A stretch of 64,000 bases of DNA. Origin: Streptomyces sp. CB02400 (GTDB taxonomy: Bacteria; Actinomycetota; Actinomycetes; Streptomycetales; Streptomycetaceae). The stretch spans positions 209,575-273,574 of the forward strand of contig NZ_LIWB01000003.1 in assembly GCF_001905725.1 (NCBI RefSeq), read 5' to 3'. The notes under the pieces were generated by a model. It was not told the DNA's origin and did not search any database. It saw only the letters and a list, made by a program, of their open reading frames with translations. Made by a program: the position numbers and the translations under genes. Below are positions 42,672 to 52,525 of the stretch, in pieces; position 1 is the stretch's first letter, and each line of letters opens with the position of its first letter.

Positions 42672-44471
42672 ATGAGCATCTTCCGTAACCGTGCCGCCAC
42701 GGCCGCGATCGTCGCGGTCGCCGCCGGCGCCCTGACCCTCACCGCCTGCGGTGGCGGCGGCAGCGACAGTCCGGCCAAGGACAACAGCAAGAAGAAAGAG
42801 GACGCCAAGTCGCAGTCGAAGCCGGTGCAGATCGGTGACGTGAAGGCGTCGACCGGTCCGGCTCCCGAGGTCCCGGGCGCCCAGCCGGGCGGCACCATGG
42901 CCGTCTACCAGGAGGACGACTTCTCCCACCTGGACCCGGGGCAGATCTACGTCTCGGACGGAAAGCTGCTCAGCCGCCTCATCTTCCGCGGTCTGACCCA
43001 GTACTCCGAGGACGACCAGGGCAACCTGACCGTCGTGGGCGACCTCGCCACCGACGCGGGCAAGGTCTCGGACGGCGGCAAGACCTGGACCTACACCCTC
43101 AAGGACAACCTGAAGGACGAGAACGGCAACCCGATCAACTCGGCGGACATCCGCCACACGATCGAGCGCCTGTACGCCACCTTCATCACCGACGGTCCGA
43201 CCTACCTGCAGCAGTGGCTGTCCGGCGCCGGCACCACCTACCGCGACGCGTACGAGGGTCCGTTCAAGGGCAAGCACCTGCCGAACGACGTCCTGGAGAC
43301 GCCGGACGACAAGACGGTCGTCTTCCACTTCAAGGACGCGCAGCCCGACCTCCCGCAGATGCTGACCATGCCCGGTTACAGCGTCGTCCCGGAGGAGACG
43401 GACACCAAGGAGAAGTACGACTCCGACCCGGTCGCCACGGGTCCGTACAAGATCGCCGACTTCAAGCCCGGCAAGTCCATGCAGCTGGTCAAGAACGCCG
43501 AGTGGGACGCGAAGTCCGACTCCGTGCGTCACCAGTACGTCGACGGTTTCAACATCTCGATGAACCACGACGACGAGGACCAGACCAAGACGCTCCTGGC
43601 CGACCAGGGCGAGGCCAAGAACGCGATGATGTTCACGGGCCAGGTCGCCACCACCCAGCTCCAGAAGGTGGTGAGCAACAAGGAGGCCATGAAGCGCACG
43701 GTCCAGGGCTACGCGCCCTACGTGTGGCAGCTGAACTTCAACATGGACCGCGTCAAGGACAAGAAGCTCCGTGACGCCATCACCCTCGCCATGCCCTCCA
43801 CCTCGGTCTTCAAGGCCGACGGCGGCGCCTACGGCGGTGAGGTCGCCAACTCCCTGATGTCGCCGACGACTCCGGGTTACGACGAGTCCTTCGACCCGTT
43901 CAACCGTTCGAAGAAGCCCAACGGTGACATCGAGGCCGCCAAGAAGCTGATCAAGGAAGGCGGCTTCGAGGGCAAGAGCCTCGTCTACGCCTACGCCAAC
44001 ACGCCGGTCCGCCAGCAGCAGGCCGTCCTGATCACCGACGCCCTGGAGAAGATCGGTCTCGACATCCAGAAGAAGGAGATCGACGGCGCCACCTGGTACG
44101 AGCAGGTCGGCAAGGTCAAGAACGGCTACGACCTGTACATGACCGGCTGGGGCCAGGACTGGCCGTCCGCCTCCACGGTCGTCCCGCCGCTCTACGACGG
44201 CACGCAGATCCAGGACGGTTCGTCGAACTACTCGCACATCAACGACGACCACGTCAACTCGGAGATCCAGCGCATCCTGAAGATCACCGACACCACCGAG
44301 GCCACCAAGGCGTGGACCGAGCTGAGCGAGTACATCGCCAAGGAGATCAACCCGGCCGCCCCGATCTACTACACCAAGGTCTTCCAGATCTTCGGTTCGA
44401 ACGTCGGCGGCATCCGCTACAGCTCCGACTCGAGCTACGTGGACGTCACCCGGGTCTTCCTCAAGAAGTAA
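42672..44471 (+). CDS. bldKB: BldK oligopeptide-binding lipoprotein
   Basis: A 599-residue family 5 binding protein. Its signal peptide (FRNRAATAAIVAVAAGALTL) has lipobox LTAC and lipidated Cys26, a Lys/Ser/Asp-rich linker, then the binding fold (YVSDGKLLSRLIFRGLTQYS ... VATGPYKIADFKPGKSMQLV ... RQQQAVLITDALEKIGLDIQ). In S. coelicolor BldKB captures the developmental peptide and also lets in toxic tripeptides such as bialaphos. ATG 42672 is chosen because the signal peptide begins there. A stable hairpin follows the gene and may raise its mRNA level relative to the rest of the operon. Confidence 0.9.
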   Translation: MSIFRNRAATAAIVAVAAGALTLTACGGGGSDSPAKDNSKKKEDAKSQSKPVQIGDVKASTGPAPEVPGAQPGGTMAVYQEDDFSHLDPGQIYVSDGKLLSRLIFRGLTQYSEDDQGNLTVVGDLATDAGKVSDGGKTWTYTLKDNLKDENGNPINSADIRHTIERLYATFITDGPTYLQQWLSGAGTTYRDAYEGPFKGKHLPNDVLETPDDKTVVFHFKDAQPDLPQMLTMPGYSVVPEETDTKEKYDSDPVATGPYKIADFKPGKSMQLVKNAEWDAKSDSVRHQYVDGFNISMNHDDEDQTKTLLADQGEAKNAMMFTGQVATTQLQKVVSNKEAMKRTVQGYAPYVWQLNFNMDRVKDKKLRDAITLAMPSTSVFKADGGAYGGEVANSLMSPTTPGYDESFDPFNRSKKPNGDIEAAKKLIKEGGFEGKSLVYAYANTPVRQQQAVLITDALEKIGLDIQKKEIDGATWYEQVGKVKNGYDLYMTGWGQDWPSASTVVPPLYDGTQIQDGSSNYSHINDDHVNSEIQRILKITDTTEATKAWTELSEYIAKEINPAAPIYYTKVFQIFGSNVGGIRYSSDSSYVDVTRVFLKK

Positions 44472-44486
44472 CCGCCGGCCCGGGAT

Positions 44487-44524
44487 CCCGGTGGTGGGCG
44501 CGCGGCGGAGCGCCCACCACCGGG
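44487..44524 (+). terminator. 15-bp intra-operon hairpin after bldKB
   Basis: Arms 44487-44501 and 44510-44524 pair perfectly with an 8-base loop, 16 bp after the bldKB stop. Located between binding-protein and permease genes, it probably acts as partial terminator or 3' RNA stabiliser, so that the binding protein is made in excess. Confidence 0.7.
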
Positions 44525-44584
44525 CCCCGGACGTCTCCAGACTCACCCTCCGAATTGCCGCCGTCCTGAGAGCAGCTTCCTGCC

Positions 44585-45562
44585 ATGCTTCCATTCCTCA
44601 TTCGCCGGACATTCGGCGCGGCGCTGATCCTGGTGTTGATCAGTGCGTTCACCTTCTTCATGTTCTTCGCGATCCCGCAGGACCCGGCGCTGCTGGCCTG
44701 TGGCAAGAACTGCACTCCGGACGCGCTGGAGATCATCCACAAGAACCTCGGCCTCGACCAGCCGGTCACCGTCCAGTACTGGAACTTCCTGATCGGCATC
44801 TTCGCCGGCCGTGACTTCGCCGTCGGCCACTGCGACGCCCCCTGCTTCGGTGTCTCCTTCGCCAACAACCAGAACGTCTGGGACACCATCGTCGACCGCT
44901 TCCCGCTGACGCTCTCGCTGACCGTCGGCAGCCTGCTGGTCTTCCTCGTCGTCGGCCTCGGCGCCGGCATGCTCGCCGCGAAGTACCGCGGCACCTGGGT
45001 GGACAAGACCTTCAGCTCCGGCTCGCTGGTCATCAGCTCCATGCAGATCTACTTCCTCGGCCCGCTGGTGCTGCTCGCCCTGGTCTACAGCACCGGATGG
45101 CTCGACAAGCCGAAGTACGTCCCCTTCTCCGAGGACCTCGGCGGCTGGTTCATGGGCCTGCTGATCCCCTGGGTCGTCATGGCGACCATCTTCACCGCCA
45201 ACTACACTCGTATGAGCCGTTCCTCGATGATCGAGCAGCTCCAGGAAGAGCACGTGAAGGCGGCCCGAGCCAAGGGCATGTCGGGCAACTTCGTCTTCTT
45301 CCGCTACGCCTGGCGCGGCTCCCTCATCCCCATCGTCACCATCCTCGGCATCGACCTGTCCGCGCTGCTGTCGGGCGGCATGGTGACGGAGCTGACGTTC
45401 GGTCTGGCCGGTCTCGGCCGGCTCGCGCTGGACTCCGTCGTCGACAAGGACCTGCCGATGCTGATGGGCGTCATGCTGGTCAGCGCCGCGCTCATCATCC
45501 TCTTCAACCTGATCGTGGACGCTCTGTACGCCGTCATCGACCCGCGCGTGCGTCTGTCCTAG
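44585..45562 (+). CDS. bldKC: BldK oligopeptide ABC transporter permease (DppB-type)
   Basis: A 325-residue permease with six helices (LIRRTFGAALILVLISAFTF, LTVGSLLVFLVVGLGAGMLA, VMLVSAALIILFNLIVDALY). The N-terminal RR-x2-G and the EAA loop EEHVKAARAKGMSGNFVFFR are of DppB/OppB type. A Cys-containing periplasmic loop (LACGKNCTPDAL, HCDAPCFG) is longer than usual and may be disulphide-bonded. It pairs with BldKA to form the channel. Confidence 0.85.
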   Translation: MLPFLIRRTFGAALILVLISAFTFFMFFAIPQDPALLACGKNCTPDALEIIHKNLGLDQPVTVQYWNFLIGIFAGRDFAVGHCDAPCFGVSFANNQNVWDTIVDRFPLTLSLTVGSLLVFLVVGLGAGMLAAKYRGTWVDKTFSSGSLVISSMQIYFLGPLVLLALVYSTGWLDKPKYVPFSEDLGGWFMGLLIPWVVMATIFTANYTRMSRSSMIEQLQEEHVKAARAKGMSGNFVFFRYAWRGSLIPIVTILGIDLSALLSGGMVTELTFGLAGLGRLALDSVVDKDLPMLMGVMLVSAALIILFNLIVDALYAVIDPRVRLS

Positions 45563-45573
45563 GAGAACCCACC

Positions 45574-46635
45574 GTGACCACTCAGACCAAGCCCGAAGAG
45601 GCTCCGGCCGCCGCCGCGGGGGAAGCCTTCCTCTCGGTGCGCGACCTCAAGGTCCACTTCTCCACCGACGACGGCATCGTCAAGGCGGTGGACGGGCTCT
45701 CCTTCGACCTGGAGCGCGGCAAGACCCTCGGCATCGTGGGCGAGTCCGGCTCCGGCAAGTCGGTGACCAACCTGGCCGTGCTCGGCCTGCACAACCGCAA
45801 GAAGACCGCCGTCGACGGAACGATCACGCTGGACGGCCAGGAGCTGACCACGGCCGGCGAGAAGCAGCTCGAGACGCTGCGCGGCAAGAAGATGGCGATG
45901 ATCTTCCAGGACGCGCTGACCGCGCTGTCGCCGTACTACACGGTCGGCCGGCAGATCGGTGAGCCGTTCATGAAGCACACCGGCGCCTCCAAGAGGGACG
46001 CCCGGGTGCGCGCCATCGACCTGCTGGAGAAGGTCGGCATCCCGCACCCGCAGCAGCGGGTCGACGACTACCCGCACCAGTTCTCCGGCGGTATGCGCCA
46101 GCGCGCCATGATCGCCATGGCGCTCTCCTGCGACCCGGACCTGCTCATCGCCGACGAGCCGACCACGGCGCTCGACGTGACGGTGCAGGCGCAGATCCTC
46201 GACCTGCTCAAGGACCTGCAGCAGGAGTTCGGCTCCGCGATCATCATGATCACCCACGACCTCGGCGTGGTCGCCAACATGGCCGACGACATCCTGGTGA
46301 TGTACGCCGGCCGTGCCGTGGAGCGCGGCTCGGTGCGCGAGGTGCTCAAGGCGCCTCAGCACCCGTACACCTGGGGCCTGCTGAGCTCGATGCCGAGGCT
46401 CTCCGGCTCCGTCGACGAGCCGCTGACGCCGATCCCGGGATCGCCGCCCTCCCTGCTCAACCCGCCCTCGGGCTGCCCGTTCCACCCGCGGTGCGGCTTC
46501 ACCGACAAGGTCTCGGGGGACCGTTGTTCGGGCGAGCGCCCGCTGCTCGCCCAGGGGCGTGCCGCCGCCTGTCACCTGACGGCGGAGCAGCGGCAGCAGG
46601 TGTTCATCGAGAAGATTCAGCCCCGGCTGGGCTGA
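45574..46635 (+). CDS. bldKD: BldK ABC transporter ATPase (DppD-type)
   Basis: A 353-residue ATPase. It has Walker A GESGSGKS, signature [15 protein letters not shown], Walker [13 protein letters not shown] and H-loop ITHDLGVV. The C-terminal oligopeptide/dipeptide transporter tail has four cysteines ([25 protein letters not shown]), which in DppD-type subunits can hold an iron-sulfur cluster. GTG 45574 has AGGAGAA at ideal spacing, 11 bp after bldKC. Confidence 0.88.
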   Translation: MTTQTKPEEAPAAAAGEAFLSVRDLKVHFSTDDGIVKAVDGLSFDLERGKTLGIVGESGSGKSVTNLAVLGLHNRKKTAVDGTITLDGQELTTAGEKQLETLRGKKMAMIFQDALTALSPYYTVGRQIGEPFMKHTGASKRDARVRAIDLLEKVGIPHPQQRVDDYPHQFSGGMRQRAMIAMALSCDPDLLIADEPTTALDVTVQAQILDLLKDLQQEFGSAIIMITHDLGVVANMADDILVMYAGRAVERGSVREVLKAPQHPYTWGLLSSMPRLSGSVDEPLTPIPGSPPSLLNPPSGCPFHPRCGFTDKVSGDRCSGERPLLAQGRAAACHLTAEQRQQVFIEKIQPRLG

Positions 46636-46662
46636 GCGGAAACCGGCGACTGGGGCATCACC

Positions 46663-47793
46663 ATGAGCGACAACAGCAAGACGACCACGGCGGTCGCCGA
46701 CACCGTCCCGCAGCAGCGGGACGGTGACAGCGCACCGCTGCTGAAGGTCAGCGGTCTGACGAAGCACTTCCCGATCAAGGGCGGCTTCCCGATCAAGCGC
46801 ACCGTCGGCGCGGTCAAGGCCGTCGACGGCCTCGACTTCGAGGTCTTCCCGGGGGAGAGCCTCGGCCTCGTCGGCGAGTCCGGCTGCGGCAAGTCGACGA
46901 CCGGCCGGCTGCTGACCCGGCTGTACGAGCCGACCACGGGCAGCATCGAGTACAAGGGCAAGGACATCAGCCGGGCCGGCCGCCGGGAGCTGGCGCCGAT
47001 CAGGTCCGAGATCCAGATGATCTTCCAGGACCCGTACACGGCGCTGAACCCGCGGCAGACCGTGGGCACGATCATCTCGGGCCCGATGGAGATCAACGGG
47101 ATCAACCCGCCGGGCGGCCGTGAGAAGCGGGTCCGGGAGCTCCTGGAGATCGTCGGTCTCAACCCGGAGCACTACAACCGCTTCCCGCACGAGTTCTCCG
47201 GCGGCCAGCGCCAGCGCATCGGTGTCGCGCGTGCCATCGCGCTGGAGCCGAAGCTGATCATCGCCGACGAGCCGGTCTCGGCCCTCGACGTGTCGATCCA
47301 GGCCCAGGTGGTGAACCTGCTGCAGGAGGTGCAGCGGGAGATGGGGATCGCCTTCGTCTTCATCGCCCACGACCTGGCGATCGTGCGGCACTTCTCGCAG
47401 CGTGTCGCGGTGATGTACCTCGGCAAGATCGTGGAGATCGCGGACCGCGACTCGATCTACAACGGCCCCCGTCACCCGTACACGCACGCGCTGCTGTCCG
47501 CCGTCCCGGACGCCGACATCGACGCGGAGAAGAGGGAGCGCATCCGTCTCGAGGGAGACGTGCCCTCGCCGATCTCCCCGCCGTCCGGCTGCCGCTTCCG
47601 CACCCGCTGCTGGAAGGCGCAGGACAAGTGCGCGACCGAGGAGCCGCCGCTGCTCCGGATCGAGGGCAGCAAGCCGGGGCACCTGACGGCCTGCCACTTC
47701 CCGGAGGAGCCCACGACCGAGGCCCGCGCCGAGGACGTGGTGATGGACCCGGGGCTGAAGGCGCTGGAGAAGAACGACGTGGCCAAGGCCTGA
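46663..47793 (+). CDS. bldKE: BldK ABC transporter ATPase (DppF-type)
   Basis: A 376-residue ATPase that pairs with BldKD. It has Walker [11 protein letters not shown]-loop IFQDPYTALNPRQTVG, signature [15 protein letters not shown], Walker [13 protein letters not shown] and H-loop IAHDLAIVRHFS. The OppF-type C-terminal segment has [14 protein letters not shown] and a later ACHF. The N-terminal 25 residues are polar and variable. A strong terminator follows, closing the operon. Confidence 0.88.
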   Translation: MSDNSKTTTAVADTVPQQRDGDSAPLLKVSGLTKHFPIKGGFPIKRTVGAVKAVDGLDFEVFPGESLGLVGESGCGKSTTGRLLTRLYEPTTGSIEYKGKDISRAGRRELAPIRSEIQMIFQDPYTALNPRQTVGTIISGPMEINGINPPGGREKRVRELLEIVGLNPEHYNRFPHEFSGGQRQRIGVARAIALEPKLIIADEPVSALDVSIQAQVVNLLQEVQREMGIAFVFIAHDLAIVRHFSQRVAVMYLGKIVEIADRDSIYNGPRHPYTHALLSAVPDADIDAEKRERIRLEGDVPSPISPPSGCRFRTRCWKAQDKCATEEPPLLRIEGSKPGHLTACHFPEEPTTEARAEDVVMDPGLKALEKNDVAKA

Positions 47794-47816
47794 CGTCGGT
47801 TCCCCGAAGGGACCCG

Positions 47817-47857
47817 GGGCACGGGTGCGGGAGCGCAGGACTCCCGCACCCGTGCCC
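47817..47857 (+). terminator. 17-bp terminator of the bldK operon
   Basis: Arms 47817-47833 and 47841-47857 pair perfectly, with a 7-base loop and a following TTT. Confidence 0.85.
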
Positions 47858-48015
47858 TTTCGGCTGCCCTACTGCTGCCTTTTTGCCGCCTCTTCGGGCG
47901 TCTCATACGTACATACGGCTGGAGTCCCCCTCGTTCAGGCGCCGTACGTGTGCGTGATGAACCTTTTGTGCCGATATTGGCGTAAAGGGTCGGCGCACGT
48001 ACGAGGAGGCACCCC

Positions 48016-49641
48016 ATGCGCGGAGCCACGCACGCCCGATGGGCCGTCTGCGCGGTGGCGGTCGCCCTCGCCGCGACCGCCTGCGGAGGCGAGAGCAGCG
48101 CCGACGACGCCGGTGCCGTACTGAGCGCCTCCTGGGGCGACCCGCAGAACCCGCTGGAGCCGGCCAACACCAACGAGGTCCAGGGCGGCAAGGTCCTCGA
48201 CATGATCTTCCGGGGGCTGAAGCGGTACGACCCGGTCACCGGCGAGGCGAAGGACATGCTCGCCGAGAGGATCGAGACCTCCGACTCGCAGAACTTCACC
48301 ATCACGGTCAAGGACGGCTGGACCTTCAGCAACGGCGAGAAGGTCACCGCCCGGTCCTTCGTCGACGCCTGGAACTACGGCGCGAGCCTGAGGAACAACC
48401 AGCGCAACGCGTACTTCTTCGGCTACATCGAGGGCTACGACGAGGTCCACCCGGAGGACGGCGGCAAACAGACCGCCGACACCCTGTCCGGCCTGAAGGT
48501 CACGGGCGACCGCACCTTCACCGTCGCGCTCACCCAGAAGTTCTCGACCTTCCCCGACACCCTCGGCTACAACGCCTTCGCCCCGCTGCCCCGCGCCTTC
48601 TTCGACGACCACGACGCCTGGGTGAAGAAGCCCATCGGCAACGGCCCGTACCTGGTCGACTCGTACACGCGCGGCTCGCAGATGTCCCTGCGCACCCGGT
48701 CCGACTACCCCGGCCCCGACAAGGCCCGCAACGGCGGCGTCGACCTCAAGGTCTACACCGACAGCAACACCGCCTACACCGACCTGATGGCCGGCAACCT
48801 CGACCTGGTCGACGACGTCCCCGCCGCCCAGCTCAAGAACGTGAAGAGCGACCTCGGCGACCGCTACCTCAACACCCCCGCCGGCATCCTCCAGACCCTC
48901 GCCTTCCCCTACTACGACGACGCCTGGAACAGGCCCGGCGCGGAGAAGGTCCGCAAGGGCCTGTCCATGGCCATCGACCGCGAGCAGATCACCGACACGC
49001 TCTTCCACAGGACCCGCACCCCCGCCACCGACTGGACCTCCCCGGTCCTCGGCGAGGACGGCGGCTACCAGGCCGGCCTGTGCGGGGAGTTCTGCGAGTA
49101 CGACCCGGACGAGGCCAAGAAGCTCATCCGGGAGGGCGGCGGGCTGCCCGGCGGCAAGGTGACCATCACCTACAACGCGGACACCGGCTCCCACCGCGCC
49201 TGGGTCGACGCCGTCTGCAACTCCATCAACAACGCGCTGGACGACGAGCGCGCCTGCGTCGCCGCACCGGTCGGCACCTTCGCCGACTACCGCAACCGGA
49301 TCACCGGCCGCAAGATGAGCGGCCCGTTCCGCGCCGGCTGGCAGATGGACTACCCGCTCATCCAGAACTTCCTCCAGCCGCTCTACTACACGGGCGCCTC
49401 CTCCAACGACGGCAAGTGGTCCGACGAGCGGTTCGACGACCTCGTCGACCAGGCCAACCGGGAGACCGACCCCGCCAAGGCCGTCGGCCTGTTCCAGCAG
49501 GCCGAGAAGGTGGTCCGCGACAACATGGCCGCCATCCCGCTCTGGTACCAGAACGGCAGCGCCGGCTGGTCCGAACGGCTCTCCGACGTCAAGCTCAACC
49601 CCTTCAGCGTCCCCGTCTACGACCAGATCAAGGTGAGCTGA
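48016..49641 (+). CDS. Oligopeptide-binding lipoprotein of second Opp-type transporter
   Basis: A 541-residue OppA-like family 5 binding protein. It has a lipobox at ATAC (Cys23) and the OppA hallmarks ASWGDPQNPLEPANTNEVQG, FSNGEKVTARSFVDAWNYGA and RKGLSMAIDREQITDTLFH, ending AAIPLWYQNGSAGWSE. It captures extracellular peptides. CGAGGAGG lies 8 nt before ATG 48016. The permease starts 6 bp after the stop, so all five genes form one operon. In overall motif style it is closer to classical OppA than BldKB is, suggesting a different peptide range. Confidence 0.9.
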   Translation: MRGATHARWAVCAVAVALAATACGGESSADDAGAVLSASWGDPQNPLEPANTNEVQGGKVLDMIFRGLKRYDPVTGEAKDMLAERIETSDSQNFTITVKDGWTFSNGEKVTARSFVDAWNYGASLRNNQRNAYFFGYIEGYDEVHPEDGGKQTADTLSGLKVTGDRTFTVALTQKFSTFPDTLGYNAFAPLPRAFFDDHDAWVKKPIGNGPYLVDSYTRGSQMSLRTRSDYPGPDKARNGGVDLKVYTDSNTAYTDLMAGNLDLVDDVPAAQLKNVKSDLGDRYLNTPAGILQTLAFPYYDDAWNRPGAEKVRKGLSMAIDREQITDTLFHRTRTPATDWTSPVLGEDGGYQAGLCGEFCEYDPDEAKKLIREGGGLPGGKVTITYNADTGSHRAWVDAVCNSINNALDDERACVAAPVGTFADYRNRITGRKMSGPFRAGWQMDYPLIQNFLQPLYYTGASSNDGKWSDERFDDLVDQANRETDPAKAVGLFQQAEKVVRDNMAAIPLWYQNGSAGWSERLSDVKLNPFSVPVYDQIKVS

Positions 49642-49647
49642 ACCGCC

Positions 49648-50571
49648 ATGGGACGCTACGTCGTCCAGCGGCTGCTCCAGATGATCCCGGTCTTCGTCGG
49701 GGCCACGCTGCTGATCTTCCTGATGGTCAACGTGATGGGCGACCCCGTCGCGGGCCTCTGTGGCGAACGCCGGTGCGACCCGGCGACGGCGGGACGGCTG
49801 CGGCAGGAGTTCGGCCTCGACCGGCCGGTCTGGCAGCAGTACCTGACCTACATGGGGAACGTCTTCACCGGCGACTTCGGCACCGCCTTCAACGGCCAGG
49901 AGGTCACCGAGCTGATGTCGACGGCGTTCCCCGTCACCATCCGCCTCACCCTGATCGCGATCGTCTTCGAGGTCGTCGTCGGCGTCACCCTCGGCGTGGT
50001 CACCGGACTGCGCCGGGGCCGCCCCGTCGACACCGGCGTCCTGCTGTTCACCCTCGTCGTCATCTCCGTGCCCACCTTCGTCACCGGTCTGCTGCTCCAA
50101 CTGCTGCTCGGCGTGAAGTGGGACTGGATCCGGCCCTCGGTCTCCACCGAGGCGCCCTTCGCCGAACTGCTCCTGCCCGGCCTGGTCCTGGCCTCCGTCT
50201 CCCTCGCCTACGTCACCCGGCTGACCCGCACCTCCATCGCCGAGAACCGGCGTTCCGACTACGTCCGCACCGCCGTCGCCAAGGGCCTGCCCCGCCGCCG
50301 GGTGGTCGTGAGGCACCTGCTGCGCAACTCCCTCATCCCCGTGGTCACCTTCATCGGCGCGGACATCGGCTTCCTCATGGGCGGCGCGATCGTCACCGAG
50401 CGGATCTTCAACATCCACGGCGTCGGCTACCAGCTCTACCAGGGCATCCTGCGGCAGAGCACCCAGACCGTCGTCGGCTTCGTCACCGTGCTCGTGCTGG
50501 TCTTCCTGGTCGCCAACCTCGTCGTCGACCTCCTCTACGCCGTACTGGACCCGAGGATCCGCTATGCCTGA
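49648..50571 (+). CDS. Opp-type ABC permease (OppB)
   Basis: A 307-residue permease with six helices, beginning YVVQRLLQMIPVFVGATLLI (OppB hallmark). The EAA loop is NRRSDYVRTAVAKGLPRRRV and the C-terminus LVVDLLYAVLDPRIRYA. The stop overlaps the next start by 8 bp. It is the partner of the permease at 50564. Confidence 0.88.
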   Translation: MGRYVVQRLLQMIPVFVGATLLIFLMVNVMGDPVAGLCGERRCDPATAGRLRQEFGLDRPVWQQYLTYMGNVFTGDFGTAFNGQEVTELMSTAFPVTIRLTLIAIVFEVVVGVTLGVVTGLRRGRPVDTGVLLFTLVVISVPTFVTGLLLQLLLGVKWDWIRPSVSTEAPFAELLLPGLVLASVSLAYVTRLTRTSIAENRRSDYVRTAVAKGLPRRRVVVRHLLRNSLIPVVTFIGADIGFLMGGAIVTERIFNIHGVGYQLYQGILRQSTQTVVGFVTVLVLVFLVANLVVDLLYAVLDPRIRYA

Positions 50572-51544
50572 GCAGCACTACGAACCCGAGCCCGCCGTCG
50601 CGGGCGCCGCCATCGGCGGCACCGTGGACGTGGGCGTCGAGGAGGCCGAGACCCTGGAGAAGCGGCCGAAGGGCCGGGGCGGCCCCGGACCGCGGGACAG
50701 GCCCCGCTCCCTGTGGTCCGACGCCTGGCGCGACCTGCGCCGCAACCCCGTCTTCATCATCTCGGGTCTGGTCATCCTCTTCCTGGTCCTCATCTCCCTG
50801 TGGCCCTCGGCGATCGCCTCCGGCAGCCCCCTCAAGTGCGACCTGGCCAGGGCCCAGGAGGGTTCCCGGCCGGGCCACCCCTTCGGCTTCGACGGCCAGG
50901 GCTGCGACGTCTACACCCGCACCGTCCACGGCGCCCGTACGTCCGTCACGGTCGGCGTCCTGGCCACCCTGGGCGTCGCGGTCCTGGGCAGCGTCCTGGG
51001 CGCCCTGGCGGGCTTCTTCGGGGGCGTCTGGGACTCGGTCCTCTCCCGCGTCACCGACGTCTTCTTCGCCATCCCCGTCGTCCTCGGCGGACTGGTGCTG
51101 CTGTCGGTCATCACCAGCAACACCGTCTGGCCCGTCATCGGGTTCATCGTGCTGCTGGGCTGGCCGCAGATCTTCCGCATCGCCCGCGGCTCCGTCATCA
51201 CCGTCAAACAGAACGACTACGTCCAGGCCGCGCGGGCCCTCGGCGCCTCCCCCTCCCGCCTGATGCTGCGGCACATCGCGCCCAACGCCGTCGCCCCGGT
51301 CATCGTCGTCGCGACCATCGCGCTCGGCACGTACATCGCCCTGGAGGCCACCCTGTCCTACCTCGGCGTCGGCCTGAAGCCGCCCAGCGTCTCCTGGGGC
51401 ATCGACATCTCCGCCGCCTCCCCGTACGTCCGCAACGCCCCGCACGCGCTGCTGTGGCCCTCCGGGGCCCTCGCGATCACCGTCCTGGCGTTCATCATGC
51501 TCGGCGACGCGGTGCGCGACGCCCTCGACCCGAAGCTGAGGTGA
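50564..51544 (+). CDS. Opp-type ABC permease (OppC)
   Basis: A 326-residue permease. It has a 60-residue cytoplasmic N-terminus rich in Glu and Pro, then helix 1 (NPVFIISGLVILFLVLISLW), five more helices, the EAA loop NDYVQAARALGASPSRLMLR and the terminal DAVRDALDPKLR. The start overlaps the OppB stop (8 bp), implying translational coupling. The ATPase gene begins 7 bp after the stop. Confidence 0.88.
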   Translation: MPEQHYEPEPAVAGAAIGGTVDVGVEEAETLEKRPKGRGGPGPRDRPRSLWSDAWRDLRRNPVFIISGLVILFLVLISLWPSAIASGSPLKCDLARAQEGSRPGHPFGFDGQGCDVYTRTVHGARTSVTVGVLATLGVAVLGSVLGALAGFFGGVWDSVLSRVTDVFFAIPVVLGGLVLLSVITSNTVWPVIGFIVLLGWPQIFRIARGSVITVKQNDYVQAARALGASPSRLMLRHIAPNAVAPVIVVATIALGTYIALEATLSYLGVGLKPPSVSWGIDISAASPYVRNAPHALLWPSGALAITVLAFIMLGDAVRDALDPKLR

Positions 51545-51550
51545 GCGACC

Positions 51551-52525
51551 GTGCTGCTCGAAGTGCGCGACCTGCACGTGGAGTTCCACACCCGCGACGG
51601 GGTCGCCAAGGCCGTCGACGGAGTCGGCTACGGCGTGGACGCGGGCGAGACCCTGGCCGTGCTCGGCGAGTCCGGCTCCGGCAAGTCCGTGACCGCGCAG
51701 GCCGTCATGGGCATCCTCGACACGCCGCCCGGCCGGATCACCGGCGGCGAGGTGCTGTTCCAGGGCCGGGACCTGCTGAAACTGAAGGAGGAGGAACGCC
51801 GCAGGGTCCGGGGTGCCGAGATGGCGATGATCTTCCAGGACGCGCTGTCCTCCCTGAACCCCGTGCTCTCCGTCGGCGACCAGCTCGCCGAGATGTTCAC
51901 CGTGCACCGGGGCATGTCCCGCAGGGACGCACGGGCGAAGGCGGTCGAGCTGATGGACCGGGTGCGCATCCCCGCCGCCCGGGAGCGGGTCGGGCAGTAC
52001 CCGCACCAGTTCTCCGGCGGCATGCGCCAGCGCATCATGATCGCGATGGCGCTGGCCCTGGAACCCGCCCTGATCATCGCCGACGAACCCACCACCGCCC
52101 TCGACGTCACCGTCCAGGCCCAGGTCATGGAGCTGCTCTCGGAGCTTCAGCGCGAGTACGACATGGGCCTGATCCTCATCACCCACGACCTGGGCGTGGT
52201 CGCCGACGTCGCCGACCGCATCGCCGTGATGTACGCGGGCCGGATCGTCGAATCGGCCCCCGTGCACGACATCTACAAGGCCCCGGCGCACCCGTACACG
52301 CGCGGCCTGCTGGACTCCGTCCCCCGCCTGGACCTCAAGGGCCGGGAGCTCTACGCCATCAAGGGCCTGCCGCCCAACCTCACGCACGTCCCGCCGGGCT
52401 GCGCCTTCCACCCCCGCTGCCCGCTGGCCCGCGACGTCTGCCGCACCGACGAGCCACCGCTGTACGAGGTCTCGCCGACACGGGGGAGCGCCTGCCACTT
52501 CTGGAGGGAGTGCCTGAATGGCTGA
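51551..52525 (+). CDS. Opp-type ABC ATPase (OppD)
   Basis: A 324-residue ATPase. It has Walker [10 protein letters not shown]-loop [16 protein letters not shown], signature [15 protein letters not shown], Walker [14 protein letters not shown]-loop [14 protein letters not shown], and the oligopeptide C-terminal motif with [14 protein letters not shown] and SACHFW. It starts at GTG 51551. Its stop overlaps the OppF start by 8 bp. Confidence 0.9.
   Translation: MLLEVRDLHVEFHTRDGVAKAVDGVGYGVDAGETLAVLGESGSGKSVTAQAVMGILDTPPGRITGGEVLFQGRDLLKLKEEERRRVRGAEMAMIFQDALSSLNPVLSVGDQLAEMFTVHRGMSRRDARAKAVELMDRVRIPAARERVGQYPHQFSGGMRQRIMIAMALALEPALIIADEPTTALDVTVQAQVMELLSELQREYDMGLILITHDLGVVADVADRIAVMYAGRIVESAPVHDIYKAPAHPYTRGLLDSVPRLDLKGRELYAIKGLPPNLTHVPPGCAFHPRCPLARDVCRTDEPPLYEVSPTRGSACHFWRECLNG

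Noticed and set aside
48039..51263. A 1074-codon open frame overlapping the second Opp operon
   Set aside because: Arg/Pro-rich with no motifs, and it crosses three genes with complete lipoprotein and permease signatures in another frame.
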